Source: Embleya sp040605455 (GTDB lineage Bacteria; Actinomycetota; Actinomycetes; Streptomycetales; Streptomycetaceae). Taken from it: DNA of 13,626 bases. The position numbers and the translations under genes were made by a program. Numbering within the stretch: position 1 is the first letter of the stretch; each line of letters starts with the position of its first letter. The notes under the pieces were generated by a model that did no database searches, was not told where the DNA came from, and saw nothing but the letters and a program-made list of their open reading frames with translations. The stretch is from positions 1 to 13,626 of the forward strand of contig NZ_JBEXCV010000196.1 of the NCBI RefSeq assembly GCF_040605455.1. The letters run 5' to 3'. Of this stretch, positions 1 to 5,761 are shown in pieces.

Positions 1-251
1 GCCGGCGCTTGAGGCCACCCAGCCCGGCCGGCGCTTGAGGCCACCCAGCCCGGCCGGCGCTTGAGGCCACCCAGCCCGGCCGGCGCTTGAGGCCACCCAG
101 CCGGGCCGGCGCTTGAGGCCACCCCAAGGCGACCCACGCCAAACGCCGGACGAAATCAAATCAGCCCGGCCGGCGCTTGAGGCCAAGCAGCCTGCCCGGC
201 ACTTGAGGGCAACCAGCCATCGCCAGGCCCAAGTGCGCTTGAGGCCAACCC
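1..251. repeat. 26-bp tandem repeat array with decayed copies
   Basis: Five head-to-tail units begin at 1, 27, 53, 79 and 105, an exact 26-bp period. Each starts with GCCGGCGCTTGAGGCC and continues with ACCCAGCCCG; the unit starting at 79 ends in a one-base variant (AGCCG for AGCCC). After a 44-bp non-repeat stretch, further copies start at 169 (GCCGGCGCTTGAGGCC intact) and 195 (degenerate), and an off-register GTGCGCTTGAGGCC lies near 233. I see no coding potential, unique spacers or terminal inverted repeats. From general knowledge, related GCCGGCGYTTGAGG sequences are scattered through intergenic regions of Streptomyces genomes without an agreed function. The array lies just downstream of the leftward ROK gene, so it would be transcribed as its 3' trailer. 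The left border is outside the window. Confidence 0.9.
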
Positions 252-270
252 GGAAGCCACCGGCCCAGAC

Positions 271-1515
271 TCACGCCGGAAGCGCCCGATTCACGCTCGG
301 AAGCGCCCGCCCACCCGCCAGCCGCGCAAGCGTCGTATCCACCGAATCGGGCGACAGGATCTGATCCAGGGCCATGAACGCACAGCCCGTGAGCCCCGCA
401 GCTTCCCCCAACACACTGGGCACAATGCGGAGTTCACGCGTGGCCACCGCCGTGGACCGCTTGTACACAACCTCCCGCACCCCCGCGAGCAACGGATCAC
501 CCGCGTCGGCGAGGTCGCCACCCAACACCACGACCGCCGGATTGAGCACGTTGACCACACTCGCCAGCACCTCGCCGAGCATCCGCCCGGACTCGCGCAC
601 GAGCCGAACCGCCTCGGGCTGACCGGCCGCCGCGAGCGCCACCACGTCCCGCACGCTGGAGACCTCACGACCGTCCGGGAAGCGTGCCCCGTGCGCGGCC
701 AGCGTCTCGATCAAGTGCCGTCCGCTGGCCAGCACTTCGAGGCAGTCCACATTGCCGCACCAACACCGCACACCGGTGCCGCCGGCCACCGGGATGTGAC
801 CGATCTCGCCCGCCGCGCCGAGCGCGCCCCGGTAGACCTTGCCGTCGGCGACTATCCCCGCGCCGATGCCCGTGGACGCCTTGACGAACACCAGGTCGCC
901 CGCGTCGGCCCGGGCCCGGTACTCGCCCAGGGCCATCACGTTCACGTCGTTGTCCACGTACACCGGTACCGGCAACCGACGTTGCAGGGTGGGTGCTATC
1001 GCCACCCCGTCCCAGCCGGGCAGCATCGGCGCACCGGCCGCGCGCCCGGTGTCCAGTTCGACCGGGCCGGGCACGGCCACCCCGACGCCGCGCACCCGCG
1101 CCGGGTCGAAGCCCTCTTCCGCGAGCATCGTGTCGATCCAGTCCGGGAGTCCGGTGAGCACCGCGTCCGGGCCGCCCTGGGCGGCCATCCGGGTCTCCCG
1201 GCTGGCCAGCACCCGACCGGTCAGGTCGCAGACCGCGAGCTGACCGCGGCTGCTGCCGAGCGAGGCGGCCAGCACCAGGCCCCCGTCGGGATTGAGTTCG
1301 AGGCGGATCGGGGGCCGCCCGCCGGTGGACACGCCGTCGGCGCGCTCGGCGAGCAGACCGGCATCGACCAGTTCGTCGATCCGGGCCGCCACGGCGGATC
1401 GGGACAGCCCGGTCAGCCGGGCGACGTCGGCCCGGGTCTCGGCCTCCCCGTCACGCACAAGGCGAAGGACCTCGCCTGCACTGCTGTGCGGGATGGGATT
1501 CGCGCGTCGGGCCAT
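271..1515 (-). CDS. ROK-family transcriptional repressor
   Basis: A 414-residue protein of the NagC/XylR (ROK) family. Residues about 11-76 form a winged helix-turn-helix (VARLTGLSRSAVAARIDELV), and the rest is a sugar-kinase-like fold. The ROK zinc signature CWCGNVDCLE lies at 251-260, preceded by the EIGH motif at 237-240, and the position of the kinase catalytic Asp is kept in VDND (D190). The first phosphate loop is altered: ASLGSSRGQ around 84-91 replaces the DxGxT of ROK sugar kinases, so it is probably a ligand-sensing repressor without kinase activity. ATG at 1515 is the start. It is divergent from edd-glk-eda with about 160 bp between starts, so it most likely controls that operon and senses a sugar or sugar phosphate; this is inference. 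The C-terminus carries a small duplication, RALPSV then RALPA, just before the stop. Confidence 0.9.
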   Translation of the reverse strand: MARRANPIPHSSAGEVLRLVRDGEAETRADVARLTGLSRSAVAARIDELVDAGLLAERADGVSTGGRPPIRLELNPDGGLVLAASLGSSRGQLAVCDLTGRVLASRETRMAAQGGPDAVLTGLPDWIDTMLAEEGFDPARVRGVGVAVPGPVELDTGRAAGAPMLPGWDGVAIAPTLQRRLPVPVYVDNDVNVMALGEYRARADAGDLVFVKASTGIGAGIVADGKVYRGALGAAGEIGHIPVAGGTGVRCWCGNVDCLEVLASGRHLIETLAAHGARFPDGREVSSVRDVVALAAAGQPEAVRLVRESGRMLGEVLASVVNVLNPAVVVLGGDLADAGDPLLAGVREVVYKRSTAVATRELRIVPSVLGEAAGLTGCAFMALDQILSPDSVDTTLARLAGGRALPSVNRALPA

Positions 1516-1589
1516 GCCATCCAGTGAACCAGGGCGGCTTTCCCTCGGTCAAAGCCCTAAGTTCACTACTTCGACACCCGAACGTCACT

Positions 1590-1631
1590 CTTTTGCTTGC
1601 CAAGAGGCAAAAGTACCCCTAGTTTGGTACT
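1590..1631 (+). promoter_or_regulatory. edd promoter with overlapping inverted repeats
   Basis: A -35-like TTGCCA (1597-1602) lies 17 bp from a -10-like TAGTTT (1620-1625), fitting a housekeeping sigma promoter. The -35 is embedded in two nested inverted repeats: CTTTTGC/GCAAAAG (1590-1596 and 1607-1613) and TTGCC-AAGA-GGCAA (1597-1610). A separate inverted repeat, AGTACC-N8-GGTACT (1612-1617 and 1626-1631), brackets the -10. A protein bound at either site would block polymerase, so these are good candidate operators for the divergent ROK repressor. A looser pair AGTGAAC/GTTCACT (1523-1529 and 1561-1567) lies on the ROK-gene side and could serve autoregulation. The sequence shows the symmetry; the regulator assignment is inferred. 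Confidence 0.6.
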
Positions 1632-1674
1632 CGAACCGGCAGAGCAGGCCGCTGACAGCAGGGGCACGAAGATC

Positions 1675-3564
1675 GTGAGCGAGCAGAGGATCCACCCGAC
1701 GGTGGCCGCAGTGACGGAGCGCATCGCGCGCCGCAGTGCCGCCACGCGTACGGCCTACCTGGAGCGGATCCGGGCCGCGGCCTCCGAGGCCCCCGCACGC
1801 GGTCAGCTCGGTTGCGCCAACTTCGCCCACGGCTTCGCCGCCTGCTCGCCCAGCGAGAAGCTCGATCTGCGCGGCGCCCGCCCGCAGGGTCCGGTCAAGC
1901 CGAACGTCGCGATCGTCTCCTCCTACAACGACATGCTCTCCGCGCACCAGCCGCTGCGCACCTACCCCGAGCAGCTCAAGGCCGCGGTCGCCGAGGCCGG
2001 TGGCGTCGCCCAGTTCGCCGGCGGCGTGCCCGCCATGTGCGACGGGATCACCCAGGGCCGCGCGGGCATGGAACTCTCCCTGTTCAGCCGCGACGTGGTC
2101 GCGATGGCGGCGGCCGTGGCGCTGGCCCACGACATGTTTGACGGCGCGCTGATGCTCGGCGTGTGCGACAAGATCGTCCCCGGCCTGGTGATCGGCGCAC
2201 TGTCCTTCGGGCACCTGCCGACCGTCTTCGTGCCCGCCGGTCCGATGTCCTCGGGTCTGCCCAACAAGGAGAAGGCCCGGGTCCGGCAGCGCTTCGCCGA
2301 GGGCAAGGTCTCCCGCGAGGAACTGCTCGACGCCGAGGCCGGCGCCTACCACGGCATCGGGACCTGCACCTTCTACGGCACCGCCAACACGAACCAGCTG
2401 GTCATGGAGGTGCTCGGACTGCACCTGCCGGGCGCCAGCTTCGTGCACCCGGACCAGCCGCTGCGCAAGGCGCTGACCGACGAGGCGGGCCGCCGGGTCG
2501 CGGCCACCACGTCGCTCGGCGACCCGACGTCGCTGGTTCGCGAATACACGCCGATCGGCGAGGTGCTCGACGAGAAGGCGTGGGTCAACGCGGTCGTCGC
2601 GCTCCTGGCCACCGGCGGCTCGACCAACCACACGCTGCACCTGGTCGCGATGGCCGCCGCCGCCGGGATCACGCTCACCTGGGACGACTTCGCCGAGCTG
2701 TCCACCGCGGTCCCGCTGCTGACCCGGATGTATCCGAACGGTCCGGCGGACATCAACCACTTCCACGCCGCGGGCGGCACCGCGTTCCTGATCGGCACGC
2801 TGCTCGACGGCGGGCTACTCAACGAGGACGTGCGCACCGTGGCCGGCGACGGGCTGAACCGGTACCGGCGCGAGCCGCAGCTCACCGAGGACGGCTCGAT
2901 CGTCTGGGTGGACGGCCCGACCGAGAGCCTGGACCTGGACGTGCTGCGGCCGTACGACAAGCCGTTCGCGCCCGACGGCGGGCTGCGGATGCTGCACGGC
3001 GACCTCGGTCGCGCGGTGATCAAGGTGTCCGCGGTCGACCCGTCGCACCACGTGGTGACCGCGCCGGCGCGGGTGTTCGACGGACAGGCCGAGTTCCTGA
3101 CCGCGTTCGAGAACAACGAGCTCGACCACGACCTGGTGGCGGTGCTGCGCTACCAGGGCCCGCGGGCGAACGGCATGCCCGAGCTGCACAAGCTGATCCC
3201 CGCACTCGGCGTCCTCCAGGACCGGGGCCACCATGTGGCGCTGGTCACCGACGGTCGGCTCTCCGGCGCCTCCGGCAAGATCCCGGCGGCGATCCACTGC
3301 ACGCCCGAAGCGGCGGCCGGCGGCCCGATCGCCAAGGTCCGCAACGGCGACATCGTGACCGTGGACGCGGTCGCGGGCACGCTGACCACGCAGGCCGATC
3401 TGGCCGGGCGCCAGGTCACCGGCGCGGCCCCGTCCGACGCCGAGTGGATCGGTACGGGACGCGAACTGTTCACCGCGCTGCGCGCCGGGGTCGGCCCGGC
3501 CGATCTGGGCGCCGGTGTGTTCGGCGCGGTCGCGACCGTGGCTTTCGACGGAGCGAGCGCATGA
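1675..3564 (+). CDS. edd: Phosphogluconate dehydratase (Entner-Doudoroff)
   Basis: Converts 6-phosphogluconate to 2-keto-3-deoxy-6-phosphogluconate (KDPG) in the cytosol, the first committed ED step. The 629-residue product is close to the 603-residue E. coli Edd and matches it in long blocks: YNDMLSAHQP, GGVPAMCDGITQG, GVCDKIVPGL, GTCTFYGTANTNQ, LLATGGSTNHT, YPNGPADINHF, QGPRANGMPELHKL and VTDGRLSGASGK. Cysteines at 122, 164 and 231 lie in the conserved iron-sulfur motifs of the IlvD/Edd family; C164 and C231 correspond to the [4Fe-4S] ligands known as C154 and C221 in characterised Edd. I chose the GTG at 1675 because it gives the family-like start (IHPTVAAVTERI) and has AGGGG 10 bp upstream; a TTG at 1597 lies inside the promoter. 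The stop overlaps the glk start (ATGA). Confidence 0.97.
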   Translation: MSEQRIHPTVAAVTERIARRSAATRTAYLERIRAAASEAPARGQLGCANFAHGFAACSPSEKLDLRGARPQGPVKPNVAIVSSYNDMLSAHQPLRTYPEQLKAAVAEAGGVAQFAGGVPAMCDGITQGRAGMELSLFSRDVVAMAAAVALAHDMFDGALMLGVCDKIVPGLVIGALSFGHLPTVFVPAGPMSSGLPNKEKARVRQRFAEGKVSREELLDAEAGAYHGIGTCTFYGTANTNQLVMEVLGLHLPGASFVHPDQPLRKALTDEAGRRVAATTSLGDPTSLVREYTPIGEVLDEKAWVNAVVALLATGGSTNHTLHLVAMAAAAGITLTWDDFAELSTAVPLLTRMYPNGPADINHFHAAGGTAFLIGTLLDGGLLNEDVRTVAGDGLNRYRREPQLTEDGSIVWVDGPTESLDLDVLRPYDKPFAPDGGLRMLHGDLGRAVIKVSAVDPSHHVVTAPARVFDGQAEFLTAFENNELDHDLVAVLRYQGPRANGMPELHKLIPALGVLQDRGHHVALVTDGRLSGASGKIPAAIHCTPEAAAGGPIAKVRNGDIVTVDAVAGTLTTQADLAGRQVTGAAPSDAEWIGTGRELFTALRAGVGPADLGAGVFGAVATVAFDGASA

Positions 3565-4580
3565 ACCAGACCGTGGCACAGCCGACCCCCGACCGCCCGT
3601 GGCTGGTCGCCGACATCGGCGGCACCAACGCACGCTTCGCCGTGGTCACCGAGCCGGGCGGACAGCCCGAGCGGGTGCTCGGACTGCGCAGCGAGGACCA
3701 CGTGGACCTGGCCGCCGCGATCGAGGACTACCTGGACCGTTCCGGCACGGCCCGACCGGGCGCGATCTGCGCGGCGGTCGCGGGCCCCGTGCACGGCGAC
3801 CGGTTCCGGCTGACCAACGGCGCGTGGGTGCTGTCCATCGCGGAGACCCGGGTCAAGCTGGGTGTCCCGGACCTGCACCTGATCAACGACTTCGAGGCGC
3901 TGGCGCTGTCGCTGCCGCACCTCGCGGGCGACGACCTGATCGTGGTCGGCGACCGACTGCCGGACCCGACGCTGCCGATGGCCGTGCTCGGCCCCGGCAC
4001 CGGACTCGGCGTGGCCGGCCTGGTGCCGATCCCGGGCGGCGGCTGGGTGCCGCTGCCGGGTGAGGGCGGGCATGTCCTGCTGCGTCCGGCGCACGGCCCG
4101 GACGCCGCAGCCCTGGAGGTGCTGCGCGAGGAACGCGGCGGCCTGGGCACGGTGACCGCGGAGCACGTGCTGTCCGGCCCCGGACTGTGTCGCCTGCACC
4201 GCTGCACGGCGGCGGTACACGGGGTCCCGGCCGAGGCGCTCAGCCCGGCGGACATCTCCTCCCGCGCGCTGGACGGCACCGACGAGGTGTGCGTCGCGAC
4301 GGTGGAGACGTTCTGCCGACTGCTCGGCACTTTCGCCGGTGGGGTGGCCCTGACGATGGGTGCTCGCGGTGGCGTCTTCCTGGCCGGCGGCATTCTGCCC
4401 CGGATCACGGAGATGCTGCTCAAGAGCGAGTTCCGGATGGGCTTCGAGACCAACCCGACGATGGCGCCGTACCTGCACCGCATCTCCACCGCACTCGTGG
4501 TGGCCCCGCATCCGGCTCTGCGCGGCGCGTCCGCGTGGCTGGACGCGCGCAGCACTCGACTCGTGGAGGTGGCGGCGTGA
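3561..4580 (+). CDS. glk: Glucokinase, proteobacterial Glk type
   Basis: ATP-dependent phosphorylation of glucose to glucose-6-phosphate. The 339-residue protein belongs to the bacterial Glk family (as in E. coli Glk), not to the ROK-type glucokinase GlkA usual in Streptomyces: it lacks the CxCGxxxCxE zinc motif. The phosphate-binding DIGGTNARF is at residues 18-26, the catalytic Asp in LINDFEAL at D110, followed by LGPGTGLGV, PGEGGHVLL and the family signature EHVLSGPGL. ATG at 3561 overlaps the edd stop by 4 bp and its own TGA overlaps the eda GTG by 4 bp, so the three genes are almost surely translationally coupled. Placing glucokinase between edd and eda suggests the operon is geared to glucose entering the ED route. 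Confidence 0.95.
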   Translation: MNQTVAQPTPDRPWLVADIGGTNARFAVVTEPGGQPERVLGLRSEDHVDLAAAIEDYLDRSGTARPGAICAAVAGPVHGDRFRLTNGAWVLSIAETRVKLGVPDLHLINDFEALALSLPHLAGDDLIVVGDRLPDPTLPMAVLGPGTGLGVAGLVPIPGGGWVPLPGEGGHVLLRPAHGPDAAALEVLREERGGLGTVTAEHVLSGPGLCRLHRCTAAVHGVPAEALSPADISSRALDGTDEVCVATVETFCRLLGTFAGGVALTMGARGGVFLAGGILPRITEMLLKSEFRMGFETNPTMAPYLHRISTALVVAPHPALRGASAWLDARSTRLVEVAA

Positions 4581-5197
4581 GTACGTCCGCTCTGGACCTG
4601 GCACCGGTGATCCCGGTGGTGATCGTGGACGACGTGGAGTCGGCCGTACCGCTGGCGCGTGCGCTGGTGGCGGGCGGGCTGCCGGCCGTCGAGGTCACCC
4701 TGCGGACGCCGGCAGCGCTCGGCGCGATCGAGCGGATCGCGGCCGAGGTCGAGGGTGCGTTCGTCGGCGCCGGTACGGTGCTGACGCAGAGGCAGACGAA
4801 GGAGGCGGCCAGGGCCGGCGCCCGCTTCCTGGTCACGCCGGGCTGCACCGAGAGGCTGTACGGGGCGCTGATGGACAGCGGACTGTCCTTCCTGCCCGGC
4901 ACGTCGACGGTGTCCGAGGTACTGGAGCTGCGCGAACTCGGGGTGCGGGAGATGAAGTTCTTCCCGGCCGAGGCCTCGGGCGGCGCACCGTACCTGAAGT
5001 CGCTGGCCTCGCCGGTGCCGGATGTGCGGTTCTGCCCGACGGGCGGAATCACCCCGGCTTCGGCCCCGACCTACCTGGCGCTGCCGAACGTGGCGTGCGT
5101 CGGTGGGTCCTGGATGCTTCCCGCGGACGCGGTCGCCTCGCGCGACTGGGCGCGGGTGGAAAAGCTCGCTCGCGAAGCCTCGGGGCTGCGCGGGTAA
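4577..5197 (+). CDS. eda: KDPG aldolase (Entner-Doudoroff)
   Basis: Cleaves 2-keto-3-deoxy-6-phosphogluconate to pyruvate and glyceraldehyde-3-phosphate; class I aldolase with a Schiff-base lysine. The 206-residue product is the normal size (E. coli 213). Conserved features are VEVTLRT with E39 and R43 (general base and phosphate/carboxylate binding region), GAGTVLT (64-70), VTPGCT (86-91), and the Schiff-base motif MKFFPAE with K127, then FCPTGGI and GGSWMLP near the C-terminus. The GTG start overlaps the glk stop (GTGA). The enzyme can also act on KHG or oxaloacetate in some bacteria, but the edd neighbour makes KDPG the main substrate. It ends the operon, 8 bp before a hairpin. Confidence 0.96.
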   Translation: MSTSALDLAPVIPVVIVDDVESAVPLARALVAGGLPAVEVTLRTPAALGAIERIAAEVEGAFVGAGTVLTQRQTKEAARAGARFLVTPGCTERLYGALMDSGLSFLPGTSTVSEVLELRELGVREMKFFPAEASGGAPYLKSLASPVPDVRFCPTGGITPASAPTYLALPNVACVGGSWMLPADAVASRDWARVEKLAREASGLRG

Positions 5198-5205
5198 TAG
5201 ATCGT

Positions 5206-5240
5206 CCCCTGGCGCGCTCTGCCCTGAGGTGCGCCAGGGG
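5206..5240 (+). terminator. Hairpin just downstream of eda
   Basis: CCCCTGGCGC (5206-5215) pairs perfectly with GCGCCAGGGG (5231-5240) around a 15-nt loop, 8 bp after the eda stop. There is no U-tract, so it may be a U-less actinobacterial terminator, a 3'-end stabiliser, or the first stem of a longer structured 3' UTR that runs to the terminator at 5330-5370. Confidence 0.65.
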
Positions 5241-5255
5241 CACGGACCGCGGATG

Positions 5256-5313
5256 GTGGGCCGTATGAGGGTTCGGCCCACGAACGAGCAGGTCGTATGA
5301 GGGTTCGACCTGC
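5256..5313 (+). ncRNA. Twin hairpins with identical loops (candidate RNA)
   Basis: Hairpin A: GTGGGCCG (5256-5263), loop TATGAGGGTT (5264-5273), CGGCCCAC (5274-5281). Hairpin B: GCAGGTCG (5288-5295), the same loop (5296-5305), CGACCTGC (5306-5313). Both stems are 8 bp and perfect. They differ at three pairs (T-A to C-G, G-C to A-T, C-G to T-A), each changed on both arms, while the loop is invariant. Six nucleotides separate them and the loops are 32 bp apart. GACCGCG occurs on both outer sides (near 5245 and 5317). The intrinsic terminator follows 16 nt later. This looks like an RNA under structural selection, in the eda 3' UTR or as an independent small RNA. I do not recognise it as a named RNA family. 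Each loop also contains an ATG, so tiny coupled ORFs are an alternative. Confidence 0.6.
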
Positions 5314-5329
5314 GGAGACCGCGAATAGG

Positions 5330-5370
5330 GACCCGCTCTTCGGCGAGGAGAGCGGGTCTCTTCCTTTTTT
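5330..5370 (+). terminator. Strong intrinsic terminator
   Basis: GACCCGCTCT (5330-5339) pairs with AGAGCGGGTC (5349-5358) around a 9-nt loop, followed directly by TCTTCCTTTTTT (5359-5370). A GC-rich 10-bp stem plus a T-tract is a textbook factor-independent terminator, uncommon in such a GC-rich genome. It most likely ends the edd-glk-eda transcript or the small RNA that carries the twin hairpins. Confidence 0.9.
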
Positions 5371-5602
5371 GGGCGGCTTCGCCGCCGGCTCGCGAGGCAC
5401 CACTTTTTTCCCTCCCCCGCTTCGCTCCTCCGAGAAAAAAGCGGCCCCTCGCTCGTGACTTCGTGTCCCTCCGCTTCGCTCCGGGCCACGAAGTCGAAGT
5501 TTGCGGCTCCGCCGCTCTCCGCGCTTCGCGCGTCGATCACTTGGGTGGGGCCGGGTCGGGGCGCGGGCCGGGTCGGGGCGCTGACGCGCCGGGGCGCGGC
5601 CG
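5371..5602. repeat. Interspersed intergenic element, copy 1 (long form)
   Basis: The first 33 bp (5371-5403, starting GGGCGGCTTCGCCGCC) are identical to 13374-13406. Further matches follow: the CTCCCCCGC stretch, CGTCGATCA (5531-5539) and CTGACGCGCC (5581-5590). This copy has about 100 bp more than the second one, plus a 17-bp direct duplication (5549-5563 and 5566-5580). It contains several hairpins: GGCGGC/GCCGCC (5372-5386), CTTTTTTC/GAAAAAAG (5403-5410 and 5434-5441), and GACTTCGTG/CACGAAGTC (5457-5465 and 5487-5495). The octamer CGCTTCGC occurs at 5418, 5472 and 5522. It begins directly after a terminator T-tract and encodes no convincing protein. Confidence 0.75.
5543..5578 (+). other. 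G-quadruplex-forming motifs
   Basis: GGGTGGGGCCGGGTCGGGG (5543-5561) has four G-runs of three or more with loops of 1, 2 and 2 nt, a very favourable quadruplex pattern. A second set of G-runs (5565-5578), created by the 17-bp duplication, could form another or extend it. It lies inside copy 1 of the interspersed element, between two convergent transcription units. Confidence 0.6.
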
Positions 5603-5699
5603 GGCTTGGCGGGCCGAGGGGAGGCCCGGCCGGTTTCCGCAGCCGAGCAGGCCACACCGGGCTGCGGGGGCGGGACGGGGCGCTTCGGTGCTTCCGGAA

Positions 5700-5720
5700 C
5701 CCCAGCCTTCGTGCCTGGGG
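5700..5720 (-). terminator. Possible terminator of the DinB/MDMPI gene
   Basis: CCCCAG (5700-5705) pairs with CTGGGG (5715-5720) around a 9-nt loop, about 40 bp beyond the leftward stop at 5762. It has no T-tract. Another hairpin, CGGGCC/GGCCCG (5610-5615 and 5623-5628), lies further on. The stretch 5603-5699 shows nothing else I can name. Confidence 0.4.
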
Positions 5721-5761
5721 CAACGGGTGGGTACACCTCCCGACCGATCGGAGCAGGGCGT

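Noticed and set aside
1..251. Repeat array as a CRISPR
   Set aside because: The units follow each other without unique spacers, the period is 26 bp in total, and no cas gene is present.
271..1515. ROK protein as the glucokinase GlkA
   Set aside because: It has an N-terminal winged helix-turn-helix and lacks the DxGxT phosphate loop of ROK sugar kinases.
1597..1674. Longer N-terminus of Edd from a TTG at 1597
   Set aside because: The extra 26 residues would be encoded across the promoter and operators, have no ribosome-binding site, and do not resemble the Edd N-terminus.
5256..5313. tRNA or tRNA fragment, because of GGTTCGA-like T-loop strings
   Set aside because: The string belongs to the hairpin loop and stem; there is no acceptor, D or anticodon arm in either direction.
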